A DNA stretch of 64,000 nucleotides from JANSYL01 sp965229695 (GTDB lineage Bacteria > Pseudomonadota > Alphaproteobacteria > Rhodobacterales > Rhodobacteraceae), in assembly GCA_965229695.1 (NCBI GenBank), contig OZ245921.1, forward strand, positions 1,674,001-1,738,000. The letters are read 5' to 3'. Positions 35,464 to 44,071 of this stretch are shown here, piece by piece. Below the pieces are notes generated by a model, which ran no database searches, was not told the origin of the DNA, and saw only the letters and a list, made by a program, of their open reading frames with translations. Each line of letters opens with the position of its first letter. Position 1 is the first letter of the stretch. Both the position numbers and the translations under genes were made by a program.

Positions 35464-35476
35464 GTGCTTGGACGAT

Positions 35477-36049
35477 ATGAACGACCTGATCGCCAAAACA
35501 TCTATCGACCGCCGCATGGCCGAGATTCTGGCCCCTGTCATTGAAGATATGGGGTTCGAACTGGTGCGCGTGCGGATGCAGGGCGGCAAAACCAAAACCC
35601 TGCAGATTATGGCCGAACGCCCCGAAGGCGGGATCGAAGTGGATGAATGTGCCCAGATCTCGACCCAGATCAGCGCTATTCTGGATGTCGAAGACCCGGT
35701 GGAAGACCCCTACACGCTCGAGGTTTCCAGCCCCGGCATCGACCGCCCCCTGACCCGGCTCAAGGATTTCGACACCTTCGAAGGGTACGAGGCCAAGGTC
35801 GAGACCACCGATATGATCGATGGCCGCCGCCGGTTCAAAGGCGTCTTGGCGGGCGTTGAGGGCGACGATGTTCTGCTGAATGTCGAAGAAGGCACCATCG
35901 GCCTGAATTTCGACTGGCTCAGCGACGCGAAACTCGTCCTGACCGATGAGCTGATCAAAGAAATGCTACGCCAGCGCAAAGCCGCAGGCGTGATTGACGA
36001 CACACAATTCGACGAGATCGAAGAAGAGCCCACAGAGGCGGAGGACTGA
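35477..36049 (+). CDS. rimP: Ribosome maturation factor
   Basis: A 190-residue factor needed for 30S subunit assembly. Residues 1–90 form the N-terminal alpha/beta domain with MGFELVRVRMQGGKTKTLQIM (two stretches), and VSSPGIDRPLTRLKDFDTFEG marks the junction to the C-terminal SH3-like domain. The ATG at 35477 matches the family start; the longer frame from 35309 runs through the leader terminator and is not real. First gene of the rimP–nusA–ylxR–infB operon; nusA begins 4 bases after its stop. Confidence 0.94.
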   Translation: MNDLIAKTSIDRRMAEILAPVIEDMGFELVRVRMQGGKTKTLQIMAERPEGGIEVDECAQISTQISAILDVEDPVEDPYTLEVSSPGIDRPLTRLKDFDTFEGYEAKVETTDMIDGRRRFKGVLAGVEGDDVLLNVEEGTIGLNFDWLSDAKLVLTDELIKEMLRQRKAAGVIDDTQFDEIEEEPTEAED

Positions 36050-36053
36050 GGAT

Positions 36054-37685
36054 ATGGCAATCACATCAGCCAACCAGCTAGAGCTGCTGCAAACAGCCGA
36101 AGCTGTCGCACGGGAAAAAATGATCGACCCCGAACTGGTCGTGGAAGCGATGGAAGAAAGCCTCGCCCGCGCGGCCAAATCGCGTTACGGGGCCGAGCTT
36201 GATATCCGCGTCTCGATCGACCGCAAAACCGGCAAAGCCACCTTCACCCGCGTCCGCACCGTTGTGGAAGATGAAGAGCTGGAAAACGAAAAGGCCGAGC
36301 TGACCGTCGAGCAAGCCAAGCAGTATATGGAAAACCCCGCCGTCGGTGACGTGCTTGTCGATGAGGTTCCGCCGGTCGATATGGGCCGGATCGCTGCGCA
36401 AAGTGCTAAGCAGGTCATCCTGCAAAAGGTGCGCGAGGCTGAGCGTGACCGTCAGTACGAAGAGTTCAAAGATCGCGTGGGCACCATCATCAATGGCGTC
36501 GTGAAGCGCGAAGAATATGGCAATGTCATCGTCGATATTGGCCGCGGCGAAGGCCAGCTGCGCCGCAACGACAAGATCGGGCGCGAAGCCTATCGCAATG
36601 GCGACCGCATCCGCTGCTACATCAAAGATGTGCGCCGCGAGCAGCGCGGGCACCAGATCGTGCTAAGCCGCACCGCGCCGGAATTCATGGCCGAGCTGTT
36701 CAAGATGGAAGTGCCCGAGATTTACGATGGCATCATCGAGATCAAGGCTGTGGCTCGTGACCCCGGTTCGCGCGCAAAGATTGCCGTGATTTCCTATGAC
36801 AACTCCATCGATCCGGTTGGGGCCTGTGTCGGGATGCGCGGCAGCCGCGTACAGGCGGTTGTCAATGAGCTTCAGGGCGAAAAGATCGACATCATCCCCT
36901 GGAACGAGGATGCGCCGACCTTCTTGGTGAACGCGCTGCAACCGGCCGAGGTCACCAAGGTGGTTCTCGACGAAGAGGCCGAGCGGATCGAAGTGGTCGT
37001 GCCGGATGAGCAGCTTTCGCTGGCGATCGGTCGCCGCGGTCAAAACGTACGTCTGGCCAGCCAGTTGACCAATCTCGACATCGACATCCTGACCGAGGAA
37101 GAAGAATCCAAGCGTCGCCAGGCCGAGTTCGAAGAGCGCACGCGCCTGTTCATGGACACGCTGGATCTGGACGAATTCTTCGCCCAGCTTCTGGTCGCCG
37201 AAGGCTTCACCTCGCTGGAAGAGGTTGCTTATGTCGAACTGGACGAACTGCTGGTGATCGACGGTGTGGATGAAGCCACCGCGGATGAGCTTCAGGCCCG
37301 CGCCCGCGATTACATCGAAGAACAGAACAAAAAGGCCCTGGAGAGCGCCCGCGAGATGGGGGTTGAGGACAGCCTCATTGAATTTGAGGGGCTCACCCCC
37401 CAAATGCTGGTGGCCCTGGGCGAAGATGGTGTGAAAACCCTCGAGGATTTCGCCACCTGCGCCGATTGGGAACTGGCCGGCGGCTGGACCACGGTCGATG
37501 GTGAGCGTCACAAAGATGACGGGTTGCTGGAACCCTTCGATGTGTCCCTGGAAGAAGCGCAGAACATGGTGATGACCGCGCGCCTGAAACTGGGCTGGGT
37601 GACCATTGAAGAGTTGGAGGCACAAGCCGCCGCCGAAGCCGAAGCAGCCGCCGCGGAAGCGGCCGAGGAGGCGGCGGAGGGCTAA
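36054..37685 (+). CDS. nusA: Transcription termination/antitermination factor NusA
   Basis: A 543-residue RNA polymerase-binding factor. The N-terminal domain is followed by S1 (NGVVKREEYGNVIVDIGRGEG, about 145–165), KH1 and KH2 (VGMRGSRVQAVVNELQGEKID; LAIGRRGQNVRLASQL), and two acidic C-terminal helix–hairpin repeats (about 365–520). The last 25 residues are almost only Ala and Glu, a low-complexity tail. Its position next to a leader terminator raises the chance that NusA controls its own operon, as it binds hairpins. The ATG at 36054 lies 4 bases after the rimP stop. Confidence 0.96.
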   Translation: MAITSANQLELLQTAEAVAREKMIDPELVVEAMEESLARAAKSRYGAELDIRVSIDRKTGKATFTRVRTVVEDEELENEKAELTVEQAKQYMENPAVGDVLVDEVPPVDMGRIAAQSAKQVILQKVREAERDRQYEEFKDRVGTIINGVVKREEYGNVIVDIGRGEGQLRRNDKIGREAYRNGDRIRCYIKDVRREQRGHQIVLSRTAPEFMAELFKMEVPEIYDGIIEIKAVARDPGSRAKIAVISYDNSIDPVGACVGMRGSRVQAVVNELQGEKIDIIPWNEDAPTFLVNALQPAEVTKVVLDEEAERIEVVVPDEQLSLAIGRRGQNVRLASQLTNLDIDILTEEEESKRRQAEFEERTRLFMDTLDLDEFFAQLLVAEGFTSLEEVAYVELDELLVIDGVDEATADELQARARDYIEEQNKKALESAREMGVEDSLIEFEGLTPQMLVALGEDGVKTLEDFATCADWELAGGWTTVDGERHKDDGLLEPFDVSLEEAQNMVMTARLKLGWVTIEELEAQAAAEAEAAAAEAAEEAAEG

Positions 37686-37710
37686 CGCCCTCTGCCCCGG
37701 AGCCCCGCGC

Positions 37711-38331
37711 ATGAGTCGTGGTGGCCGACATAAAGACCGGAGCGACGGTCCTGAACGGAAATGCATCGCCACCGGCGAGGTGCAGCCCAAACATGGGCTG
37801 ATCCGGTTTGTCGTCGCCCCGGATGGCCAGATCGCCCCCGATCTGTTCGAAAAACTGCCAGGGCGGGGCATCTGGGTCAGCGCGGATCGCACCGCGCTGG
37901 AACTGGCAATGAAAAAGAACCTGTTTTCGCGCAGCGCGAAGCAACAGGTCGCCGTGCCGGAGGATCTGATCGAGCGGGTCGAAGCCGGTTTGGCACGCCG
38001 TTTGACCGACCTCATTGCGCTGTCGCGCAAAGCGGGCCAAGCGGTGGCCGGGTTTGAAAAGGTCAAAGACTGGCTCGCCTCGAAAAAGGTGGCGGTTCTG
38101 CTCCAAGCCACGGATGGATCGGAGCGTGGAAAATCGAAGCTGTGGACCCCGGAAGGGGCCCGCTATTTCAGTGTCCTGACAGCCCAGGAATTGGGTTTGG
38201 CATTCGGACGCCAAAGTGTTATACATGGCGCGCTTGCCGCTGGTGGTCTGGCCCCCCGTGTTGTAGAGGGGGCCGCGAAACTACAAGGCCTGCGCAAAGC
38301 AGACGGCGGACCGACCGCCGAGAAGGAATAG
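37711..38331 (+). CDS. YlxR-domain RNA-binding protein with C-terminal L7Ae-like domain
   Basis: A 206-residue protein. YlxR domain at about 15–95: ERKCIATGEVQPKHGLIRFV and KLPGRGIWVSADR. The second half (about 100–190, RLTDLIALSRKAGQAVAGFEKV, ELGLAFGRQSVIHGAL) resembles an L7Ae-type RNA-binding domain. The fusion is typical of alphaproteobacteria. In other bacteria YlxR binds the RNA part of RNase P. It lies between nusA and infB, as usual for this family; infB starts 8 bases after its stop. Confidence 0.88.
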   Translation: MSRGGRHKDRSDGPERKCIATGEVQPKHGLIRFVVAPDGQIAPDLFEKLPGRGIWVSADRTALELAMKKNLFSRSAKQQVAVPEDLIERVEAGLARRLTDLIALSRKAGQAVAGFEKVKDWLASKKVAVLLQATDGSERGKSKLWTPEGARYFSVLTAQELGLAFGRQSVIHGALAAGGLAPRVVEGAAKLQGLRKADGGPTAEKE

Positions 38332-38339
38332 ACGAACGC

Positions 38340-40826
38340 ATGAGCGATCAAGATGGAAAGAAACCCCTTGGCTTGTCGGGCGGCGCCCGCAGCGGACGCG
38401 TGAATCAAAGCTTTTCACGCGGGCGCACAAAAAGCGTGGTGGTGGAAACCAAGCGTAAGCGGGTGATGGTGCCCAAGCCGGGTGCGCAATCTGCCGCCCA
38501 GGAATCGGCCGAAGGCGGTAAGCGCGCCAAGACCGTCCCCGACGCCGAGCTGGAGCGTCGTCTAAAGGCGTTGCAGGCTGCCAAGGCCCGCGAAGCCGAA
38601 GATGCCGAACGCCGCCAAACCGAAGAACGCGAACGCGAAGAAGAACGCGCCCGCCGCCGTGCCGAGCAAGAGGCCCGCGAGCGTGAAGAGCGTGAGCGCG
38701 AAGAGGCCCTGAAAGCCAAGGCCGAAGAAGACCAACGCCGCAAGGCCGAGGAAGAAGCGCGTCGCAATGCCCCGAAAGAGGCACCCGCAGCCGCAGCGCC
38801 CGATGCTGCCCCGGCGGCGGCCCCCGGTGGTGGCCCGCGCGGTGGCGGCAAACCCACGCCGTCGCGCCGCGACAATGATCGTGACGACCGCAACAACCGG
38901 GGCAAAGGCGAACGCGACAGCGGCCGCCGTTCCGGCAAGCTGACCGTGAACCAGGCGCTCAGCGGTGGTGAAGGGGGGCGGCAACGCTCGCTCGCCGCGA
39001 TGAAGCGGAAACAGGAACGCGCCCGGCAGAAAGCCATGGGTGGCGGCCAAGACCGCGAAAAGGTCGTGCGCGATGTACAAGTGCCTGAAACTATTGTGGT
39101 TTCGGAACTGGCCAACCGCATGTCGGAAAAGGTCGCTGACGTTGTGAAGGCGCTGATGACCAACGGTATGATGGTCACGCAGAACCAAGCGATTGACGCC
39201 GACACCGCCGAACTGATCGTGGAAGAGTTCGGCCATAAGGTCGTGCGCGTGTCCGACGCCGATGTGGAAGACGTGATCGATACGGTCGAGGACAAGGAAG
39301 AAGACCTTGAGCCGCGCCCGCCGGTCATCACCATCATGGGCCATGTCGACCACGGCAAAACCTCGCTGCTTGACCGCATTCGCCAAGCCAATGTGGTGTC
39401 GGGCGAAGCCGGTGGCATCACCCAGCATATCGGCGCCTATCAGGTGAAAACCGAAAGCGGCGCGGTCCTGTCCTTCTTGGATACGCCGGGCCACGCGGCC
39501 TTTACCTCGATGCGCGCGCGCGGGGCACAAGTCACCGATATTGTTGTGCTTGTGGTCGCCGCCGACGATGCTGTGATGCCTCAAACGATCGAAGCGATTA
39601 ACCACGCCAAGGCCGCCGAAGTGCCGATGATCGTGGCGATCAACAAGATCGACAAACCCGCTGCCGACCCGCAGAAGGTGCGGACCGATCTGCTTCAGCA
39701 TGAGGTGATCGTCGAAGCCATGTCGGGTGAGGTGCAGGATGTCGAGGTTTCGGCGCAAACTGGCCAAGGTTTGCCCGAGCTGCTGGAAGCGATCGCATTG
39801 CAGGCCGAGCTGCTTGAGCTCAAGGCCAACCCAGATCGCGCCGCCTCGGGCGCTGTGATCGAAGCGCAGCTTGATGTGGGCCGCGGCCCGGTTGCCACGG
39901 TTCTGGTGCAGAACGGCACGCTGAAACAGGGCGATATCTTTGTGGTTGGTGAACAGTGGGGCCGCGTACGCGCCCTGGTCAACGACAAAGGTGACCGCGT
40001 GAAAGAGGCTGGTCCGTCGGTTCCGGTCGAGGTTCTGGGCCTGAACGGCACGCCCGAAGCCGGTGATGTGCTGAACGTGGTCGATACCGAAGCCCAAGCC
40101 CGTGAAATCGCCGAATACCGCGAACAGGCCGCCAAAGATAAGCGCGCCGCCGCTGGGGCCGCGACCACGCTCGATCAGCTTTTGGCCAAAGCCAAGGCCG
40201 ATGAAAACGTGGCCGAGCTGCCGATTGTGGTGAAAGCCGATGTGCAAGGCTCGGCCGAGGCCATCGTGCAAGCGCTTGAAAAGATCGGCAATGACGAGGT
40301 GCGCGTGCGCGTCATCCACTATGGCGTGGGCGCGATCACCGAATCCGATATCGGCCTGGCCGAAGCGTCTGGCACGCCGGTGATCGGCTTCAACGTCCGG
40401 GCCAATGCACCGGCCCGGAATGCCGCCAACCAGAAGGGCGTCGAGATCCGCTATTATTCGGTGATCTACGATCTGGTTGACGACGTGAAAGCCGCCGCCT
40501 CGGGCCTATTGGGGGCCGAGATCCGCGAAAACTTCATCGGCTACGCCGAAATCAAAGAGGTTTTCAAAGTCTCCGGCGTTGGCAATGTGGCCGGCTGTTT
40601 GGTTACCGAAGGCATCGCCCGCCGCTCGGCTGGGGTGCGGTTGCTGCGCGACGATGTGGTGATCCACGAAGGCACGCTGAAAACCCTCAAGCGCTTCAAA
40701 GACGAGGTGAAAGAGGTTCAGTCGGGTCAGGAATGCGGGATGGCGTTCGAAAACTACGAAGATATCCGCCCCGCCGATGTGATCGAAATCTTCGAGCGGG
40801 AAGAGGTCGAACGCTCGCTGGCCTAA
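38340..40826 (+). CDS. infB: Translation initiation factor IF-2
   Basis: An 828-residue GTPase that places initiator tRNA on the ribosome. The N-terminal 300 residues are highly charged: a long Glu/Arg/Ala-rich helix (about 60–145), a Pro/Ala/Gly linker and an Arg/Asp/Asn segment, then the IF2N-like KLTVNQAL. The G domain starts at about 330 with GHVDHGKTSLLDRI; DTPGHAAF and NKIDKP follow. Domains II–IV end with CGMAFENYEDIRPADVIE. Last gene of the operon, followed by a strong terminator. The ATG at 38340 is chosen over a longer frame that overlaps the ylxR-domain gene. Confidence 0.96.
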   Translation: MSDQDGKKPLGLSGGARSGRVNQSFSRGRTKSVVVETKRKRVMVPKPGAQSAAQESAEGGKRAKTVPDAELERRLKALQAAKAREAEDAERRQTEEREREEERARRRAEQEAREREEREREEALKAKAEEDQRRKAEEEARRNAPKEAPAAAAPDAAPAAAPGGGPRGGGKPTPSRRDNDRDDRNNRGKGERDSGRRSGKLTVNQALSGGEGGRQRSLAAMKRKQERARQKAMGGGQDREKVVRDVQVPETIVVSELANRMSEKVADVVKALMTNGMMVTQNQAIDADTAELIVEEFGHKVVRVSDADVEDVIDTVEDKEEDLEPRPPVITIMGHVDHGKTSLLDRIRQANVVSGEAGGITQHIGAYQVKTESGAVLSFLDTPGHAAFTSMRARGAQVTDIVVLVVAADDAVMPQTIEAINHAKAAEVPMIVAINKIDKPAADPQKVRTDLLQHEVIVEAMSGEVQDVEVSAQTGQGLPELLEAIALQAELLELKANPDRAASGAVIEAQLDVGRGPVATVLVQNGTLKQGDIFVVGEQWGRVRALVNDKGDRVKEAGPSVPVEVLGLNGTPEAGDVLNVVDTEAQAREIAEYREQAAKDKRAAAGAATTLDQLLAKAKADENVAELPIVVKADVQGSAEAIVQALEKIGNDEVRVRVIHYGVGAITESDIGLAEASGTPVIGFNVRANAPARNAANQKGVEIRYYSVIYDLVDDVKAAASGLLGAEIRENFIGYAEIKEVFKVSGVGNVAGCLVTEGIARRSAGVRLLRDDVVIHEGTLKTLKRFKDEVKEVQSGQECGMAFENYEDIRPADVIEIFEREEVERSLA

Positions 40827-40850
40827 GCGTCATCAAAACCGAAAAACAAA

Positions 40851-40877
40851 AGGGCACCCAATGCGGTGCCCTTTTTT
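40851..40877 (+). terminator. Intrinsic terminator of the rimP–infB operon
   Basis: AGGGCACC (40851–40858) pairs with GGTGCCCT (40865–40872), followed by five more T. It lies 24 bases after the infB stop. Confidence 0.92.
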
Positions 40878-40923
40878 GCTTTCTAATCGAACCAGCCGAA
40901 CAGCGCAGCGAGCCCAAACAAGA

Positions 40924-40943
40924 AAACGGCCCCGCAGGGCCGC
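40924..40943 (-). terminator. Intrinsic terminator of the cytochrome c2 gene
   Basis: On the minus strand GCGGCCC pairs with GGGCCG(T) around a TGC loop and is followed by TTTTC. It lies about 30 bases past the cytochrome stop, back to back with the infB terminator. Confidence 0.75.
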
Positions 40944-40974
40944 TTTCAATCATCCAATAGCCTGAAACCTAAGC

Positions 40975-41424
40975 TTATTCTTCAGCCGGGGTCAAAGACA
41001 CCAGATAGGCGTAAAGGTTCACAGCATCCTCTTCCGACCGCACGCGGAACGACATCGAGCCACGCAAGCCGTCATCACCGGTAGCCTCACGGATGTATTC
41101 GGTCGGGTTCTGCACATAGGCGACAAAATTTTCTTCGACCCAAACGGTCTCGGCCTCGTTCAGCGCCAGCAACCCGTCGGAATAGCGGAAATCTTCAACC
41201 GCGCCGATGGTTGCGCCCGCGATACCGTAAAGGTTGGGGCCTTGGCGCCCATTGCGGCCAGCCAGCGTATCACCAGCTTCGTTCACAACGACGTGGCAAG
41301 CAACGCACTGACGGAAGGCGGCTTCGCCAGCGGCGGCATCCCCCGAAGCTGCATGGCCGTCTGCGATCGCCACTGGCGCGGTGACAGCCAAAGCGGCTGC
41401 GGCCAGGCTAATAAGACGAATCAT
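40975..41424 (-). CDS. cycA: Cytochrome c2-type soluble cytochrome c
   Basis: A 149-residue periplasmic electron carrier. The signal peptide MIRLISLAAAALAVTAPVAIA is cleaved before DGHAAS. The haem motif is CVACH at about residues 40–44, with LAGRNGRQGPNLYGIAG and the axial Met in GSMSFRV. It matches Rhodobacter cytochrome c2 (AGRNAKTGPNLYG and the YVQDPT segment) along its length. Cytochrome c2 carries electrons from bc1 to the oxidase, or to the photosynthetic reaction centre in phototrophs. AGGAGA precedes the ATG at 41424. Lies divergent from ppaA. Confidence 0.88.
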   Translation of the reverse strand: MIRLISLAAAALAVTAPVAIADGHAASGDAAAGEAAFRQCVACHVVVNEAGDTLAGRNGRQGPNLYGIAGATIGAVEDFRYSDGLLALNEAETVWVEENFVAYVQNPTEYIREATGDDGLRGSMSFRVRSEEDAVNLYAYLVSLTPAEE

Positions 41425-41694
41425 GAAATGTCTCCTAGTTGAGTCCACGTTCCCGAGGCAAATATTGGCCTTCTGACGCCAGGGTCCAGTAAATTTCTGG
41501 CCTGTGCGACAGCGTGGACGGCCCGGCTCGACCGGTTTGACCGCCGCGCTTTGTGAAGCGCACGCCTGGCGCAGCACCGGCAATTCATTTGACGCAACCC
41601 ACGCGATAAAGGACAATCCGCGAAACAACCCAAGGCTCACCAATCAAGCAAATGCGCTATGCTGCGCCGGTTGGGCCCGTGCGACGACAATGAA

Positions 41695-42495
41695 ATGAAC
41701 GGCCCCACAAATCATCGACCTCCGGCGATGAACGCCGATCTGACCCGTCTTTTGAGCGGCGCTGCAGATGATTTTGCGGATGGGGCCTCCTTCGCCAGTC
41801 CGGAAAATGCAGCCCTGATCGCCGCGTTGAGCGAGGCATTTATCGCCCTGGACCAAAGCCTTCACCACGAGGCGCTGCTTCGGCTTCGGCAAAATGGCGT
41901 GTCGCTGACCGATATTGTCGATCACCTGGCCCCAGCCATCGCCCGATCCCTGGGCGAACGCTGGTTTGCGGATAAGCTTAGCTTTGCCCATGTCTCCATC
42001 GGGACAGCGCGATTGCAAGAGGTGGTCAAATCCTTCAACACGCGGCAGCGGAACCGGCCCCGCCAAGGGGCCGCAACGCGCGCAGTGCTTTTGATCGTCC
42101 CACGACCCGAAGAACACAGTCTAGGCGCGGTTGTTTTGGCCAACCAGTTTTGGCGGCTGGGCTATGAAAGCGACGTTATGGTTGATGCCCGGCCGAGCCA
42201 AGTCGCGCAAAGGTTGAATGGGCGCAAATATAGCCTGATTGGCATCTCAGCCGCGGGGCCCAGAACCCTTGCATCAACAAAAGATTTAATAGACACAATT
42301 CATAGGTCGGTCACGCACGTGACGCCAATCGCGCTGGGTGGGGCGTCTTTGGGGCACGGGCCCGACGCGCTTGCACGCACGGGGGCGGATTTCATCGCCC
42401 AAGATGCGCGGTCGGCGTTGCGGACATGCGGGCTGCCCATCTCACCGGCTGGATCGGAACCGGTGGCAGACGAACTAGCAGATCGCCTTTTTTGA
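41695..42495 (+). CDS. ppaA: PpaA/AerR-type B12-binding photosynthesis regulator
   Basis: A 266-residue regulator with an N-terminal helical region (about 1–120) and a C-terminal B12-binding fold (about 130–240). The cobalamin-ligand motif is PEEHSLGAVVLANQFWRLGY, with the His in the position that coordinates cobalt. In Rhodobacter, AerR/PpaA binds a cobalamin and antagonises PpsR/CrtJ in response to light and oxygen. The start is uncertain: 41659, 41695 or 41728, none with a good ribosome site; Rhodobacter capsulatus AerR has long and short forms. The ppsR start lies 25 bases beyond its stop. Confidence 0.88.
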   Translation: MNGPTNHRPPAMNADLTRLLSGAADDFADGASFASPENAALIAALSEAFIALDQSLHHEALLRLRQNGVSLTDIVDHLAPAIARSLGERWFADKLSFAHVSIGTARLQEVVKSFNTRQRNRPRQGAATRAVLLIVPRPEEHSLGAVVLANQFWRLGYESDVMVDARPSQVAQRLNGRKYSLIGISAAGPRTLASTKDLIDTIHRSVTHVTPIALGGASLGHGPDALARTGADFIAQDARSALRTCGLPISPAGSEPVADELADRLF

Positions 42496-42520
42496 ACGGG
42501 CGGGGGTGAGGGTTGATCCG

Positions 42521-43960
42521 ATGAATACGCGCGGCTCAGAATTGTGGGATCAGTCTTCGGCGCATCCGATCGCGCCGGATCAATTCAACGAAATCGTCAC
42601 CACCGCGGCGGATTTGGCCATCGTTCTTGCCACCGACGGCACGGTGAAATCGGTCATCGTCAACCCGCTGAACCCAACCCTTGGGCGGTTGGATCACTGG
42701 AAAGACCGCGACATTCGCGAATTCATGGCCGAAGACAGCCTGACAAAGCTTGAACGCCAGCTGGAGGCGCATCGCTCCGGCGCCCCGCGCCCCCGCGACG
42801 CGATCGAGGTGAACCATTTCGACAGCGCGAACTGGGAATTCCCGATCCGCTATACCCTGCACAAAACCGGGCGCGACGATGTGATCTTGATGCTCGGCCG
42901 CGATCTTCGCCCGATCGCCGAGTTGCAGCACCGTCTGGTCAAGGCGCAGCTAGCACTTGAGAAGGATTACGAAACCCATCGCGATTTCGAAACGCGCTAT
43001 CGGGTGATCATGGAGGCGGCGCGTGATGCCTTTGTGTTGGTTGATGTCGCCTCGGGCCGGATTGTCGATCTGAATTCGACCGCAGCGCGGCTCTTGGGCT
43101 CTGATCCTGATAACCTCAGCGGCAGTGCCTTCACCCAAGAATTCGAAGGGCGCCGACGGGGCGAGTTCATCGAAGGCCTGGTCGTCGCGGCAACCGATGA
43201 CGCGACCGGACCCCTGCGCGTCACCACTCGGCGGGGCGCGGCCGATCTTGTGATCGACCCAATTGTGTTTCGCGCGGCCGGTGACAAGACCCTATTGTGC
43301 CGGATCGAACCTGCCCAAACCGCCGAAACCCTAGCGGCCGAGCTTTCCCGCTCACTTGGCGATTTGTTCCACAACGCGCCGGATGCGATTGTTTTCACCG
43401 ATGCTTCCGGCGTGATCCGCACCGCCAATGATGCGTTTCTTGGCCTCTGCGATGCCGGGCATATGAGCGACGTGAAGGGCAAATCCCTGGCGGATTTCCT
43501 GGCGCGCGGCAGCGTCGATCTGAAGGTGCTGATCGACAATGCCGCCCGCAGCGGCGCGATGCGCCTTTACGCCACCCGATTGGCCGGGGCCCATGGCTCG
43601 CAATTATCGGTCGAGCTTTCGGCGACCCATCTGGATGGCGGTGGAGATGCAGGCTTTGCCTTTGTGATCCGCGACACCTCTCGCATGGAAGGGTTACGGG
43701 AACCCATCGGGTCGATCCTGCCTGGGCCAGCGCCGGTTTCAAATGACGCAATGCGCAATGTGATGGATTTGGTTGGATCAGCCCCGCTTAAGGATATCGT
43801 TTCAGCCACCACCGATGTGGTCGAAAAGATGTGCATTGAAACCGCGGTGGAGCTGACCGAAAACAACCGCGTGGCGGCGGCGGAAATGCTGGGTCTGTCC
43901 CGGCAGTCACTTTATGTGAAGCTGCGCAAATACGGGCTTTTGAACAAAAACGGCAATTGA
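42521..43960 (+). CDS. ppsR: PpsR/CrtJ-type transcriptional repressor of photosynthesis genes
   Basis: A 479-residue regulator with an N-terminal domain, two PAS domains (about 155–265 and 278–385) and a Fis-type helix-turn-helix at the end (NNRVAAAEMLGLSRQSLYVKLRKYGL in two stretches, about 448–473). In Rhodobacter it represses bch, crt and puc genes in oxygen. It has three cysteines, C260, C310 and C438; C260 and C438 lie where the redox-active cysteines of PpsR (251 and 424) should be. The ATG at 42521 has GAGGG eight bases before it; a GTG at 42506 is possible. No target photosynthesis gene is in this window. Confidence 0.92.
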   Translation: MNTRGSELWDQSSAHPIAPDQFNEIVTTAADLAIVLATDGTVKSVIVNPLNPTLGRLDHWKDRDIREFMAEDSLTKLERQLEAHRSGAPRPRDAIEVNHFDSANWEFPIRYTLHKTGRDDVILMLGRDLRPIAELQHRLVKAQLALEKDYETHRDFETRYRVIMEAARDAFVLVDVASGRIVDLNSTAARLLGSDPDNLSGSAFTQEFEGRRRGEFIEGLVVAATDDATGPLRVTTRRGAADLVIDPIVFRAAGDKTLLCRIEPAQTAETLAAELSRSLGDLFHNAPDAIVFTDASGVIRTANDAFLGLCDAGHMSDVKGKSLADFLARGSVDLKVLIDNAARSGAMRLYATRLAGAHGSQLSVELSATHLDGGGDAGFAFVIRDTSRMEGLREPIGSILPGPAPVSNDAMRNVMDLVGSAPLKDIVSATTDVVEKMCIETAVELTENNRVAAAEMLGLSRQSLYVKLRKYGLLNKNGN

Positions 43961-44071
43961 ACCACCCACATCTGCCGACCCGGGCCGGCCCGGAAAAGAA
44001 CATGGCCCAGCGCCAAAGCTGGGGCTATGATAACCCCCTATCAAATCGGCAGATCTTCGACCCGAACGCGC

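Noticed and set aside
36663..38111. Minus-strand open frame of 482 codons
   Set aside because: Antisense of nusA and the ylxR-domain gene, no ribosome site and no recognisable motif.
38562..40319. Minus-strand open frame of 585 codons
   Set aside because: Antisense of infB; His- and Asp-rich composition is a codon mirror and no domain is visible.
41425..44071. PpsR binding sites TGT-N12-ACA near ppaA, ppsR and idi
   Set aside because: I found only one-off near misses (for example TGT-N12-ACG near 41508); none is a convincing pair.
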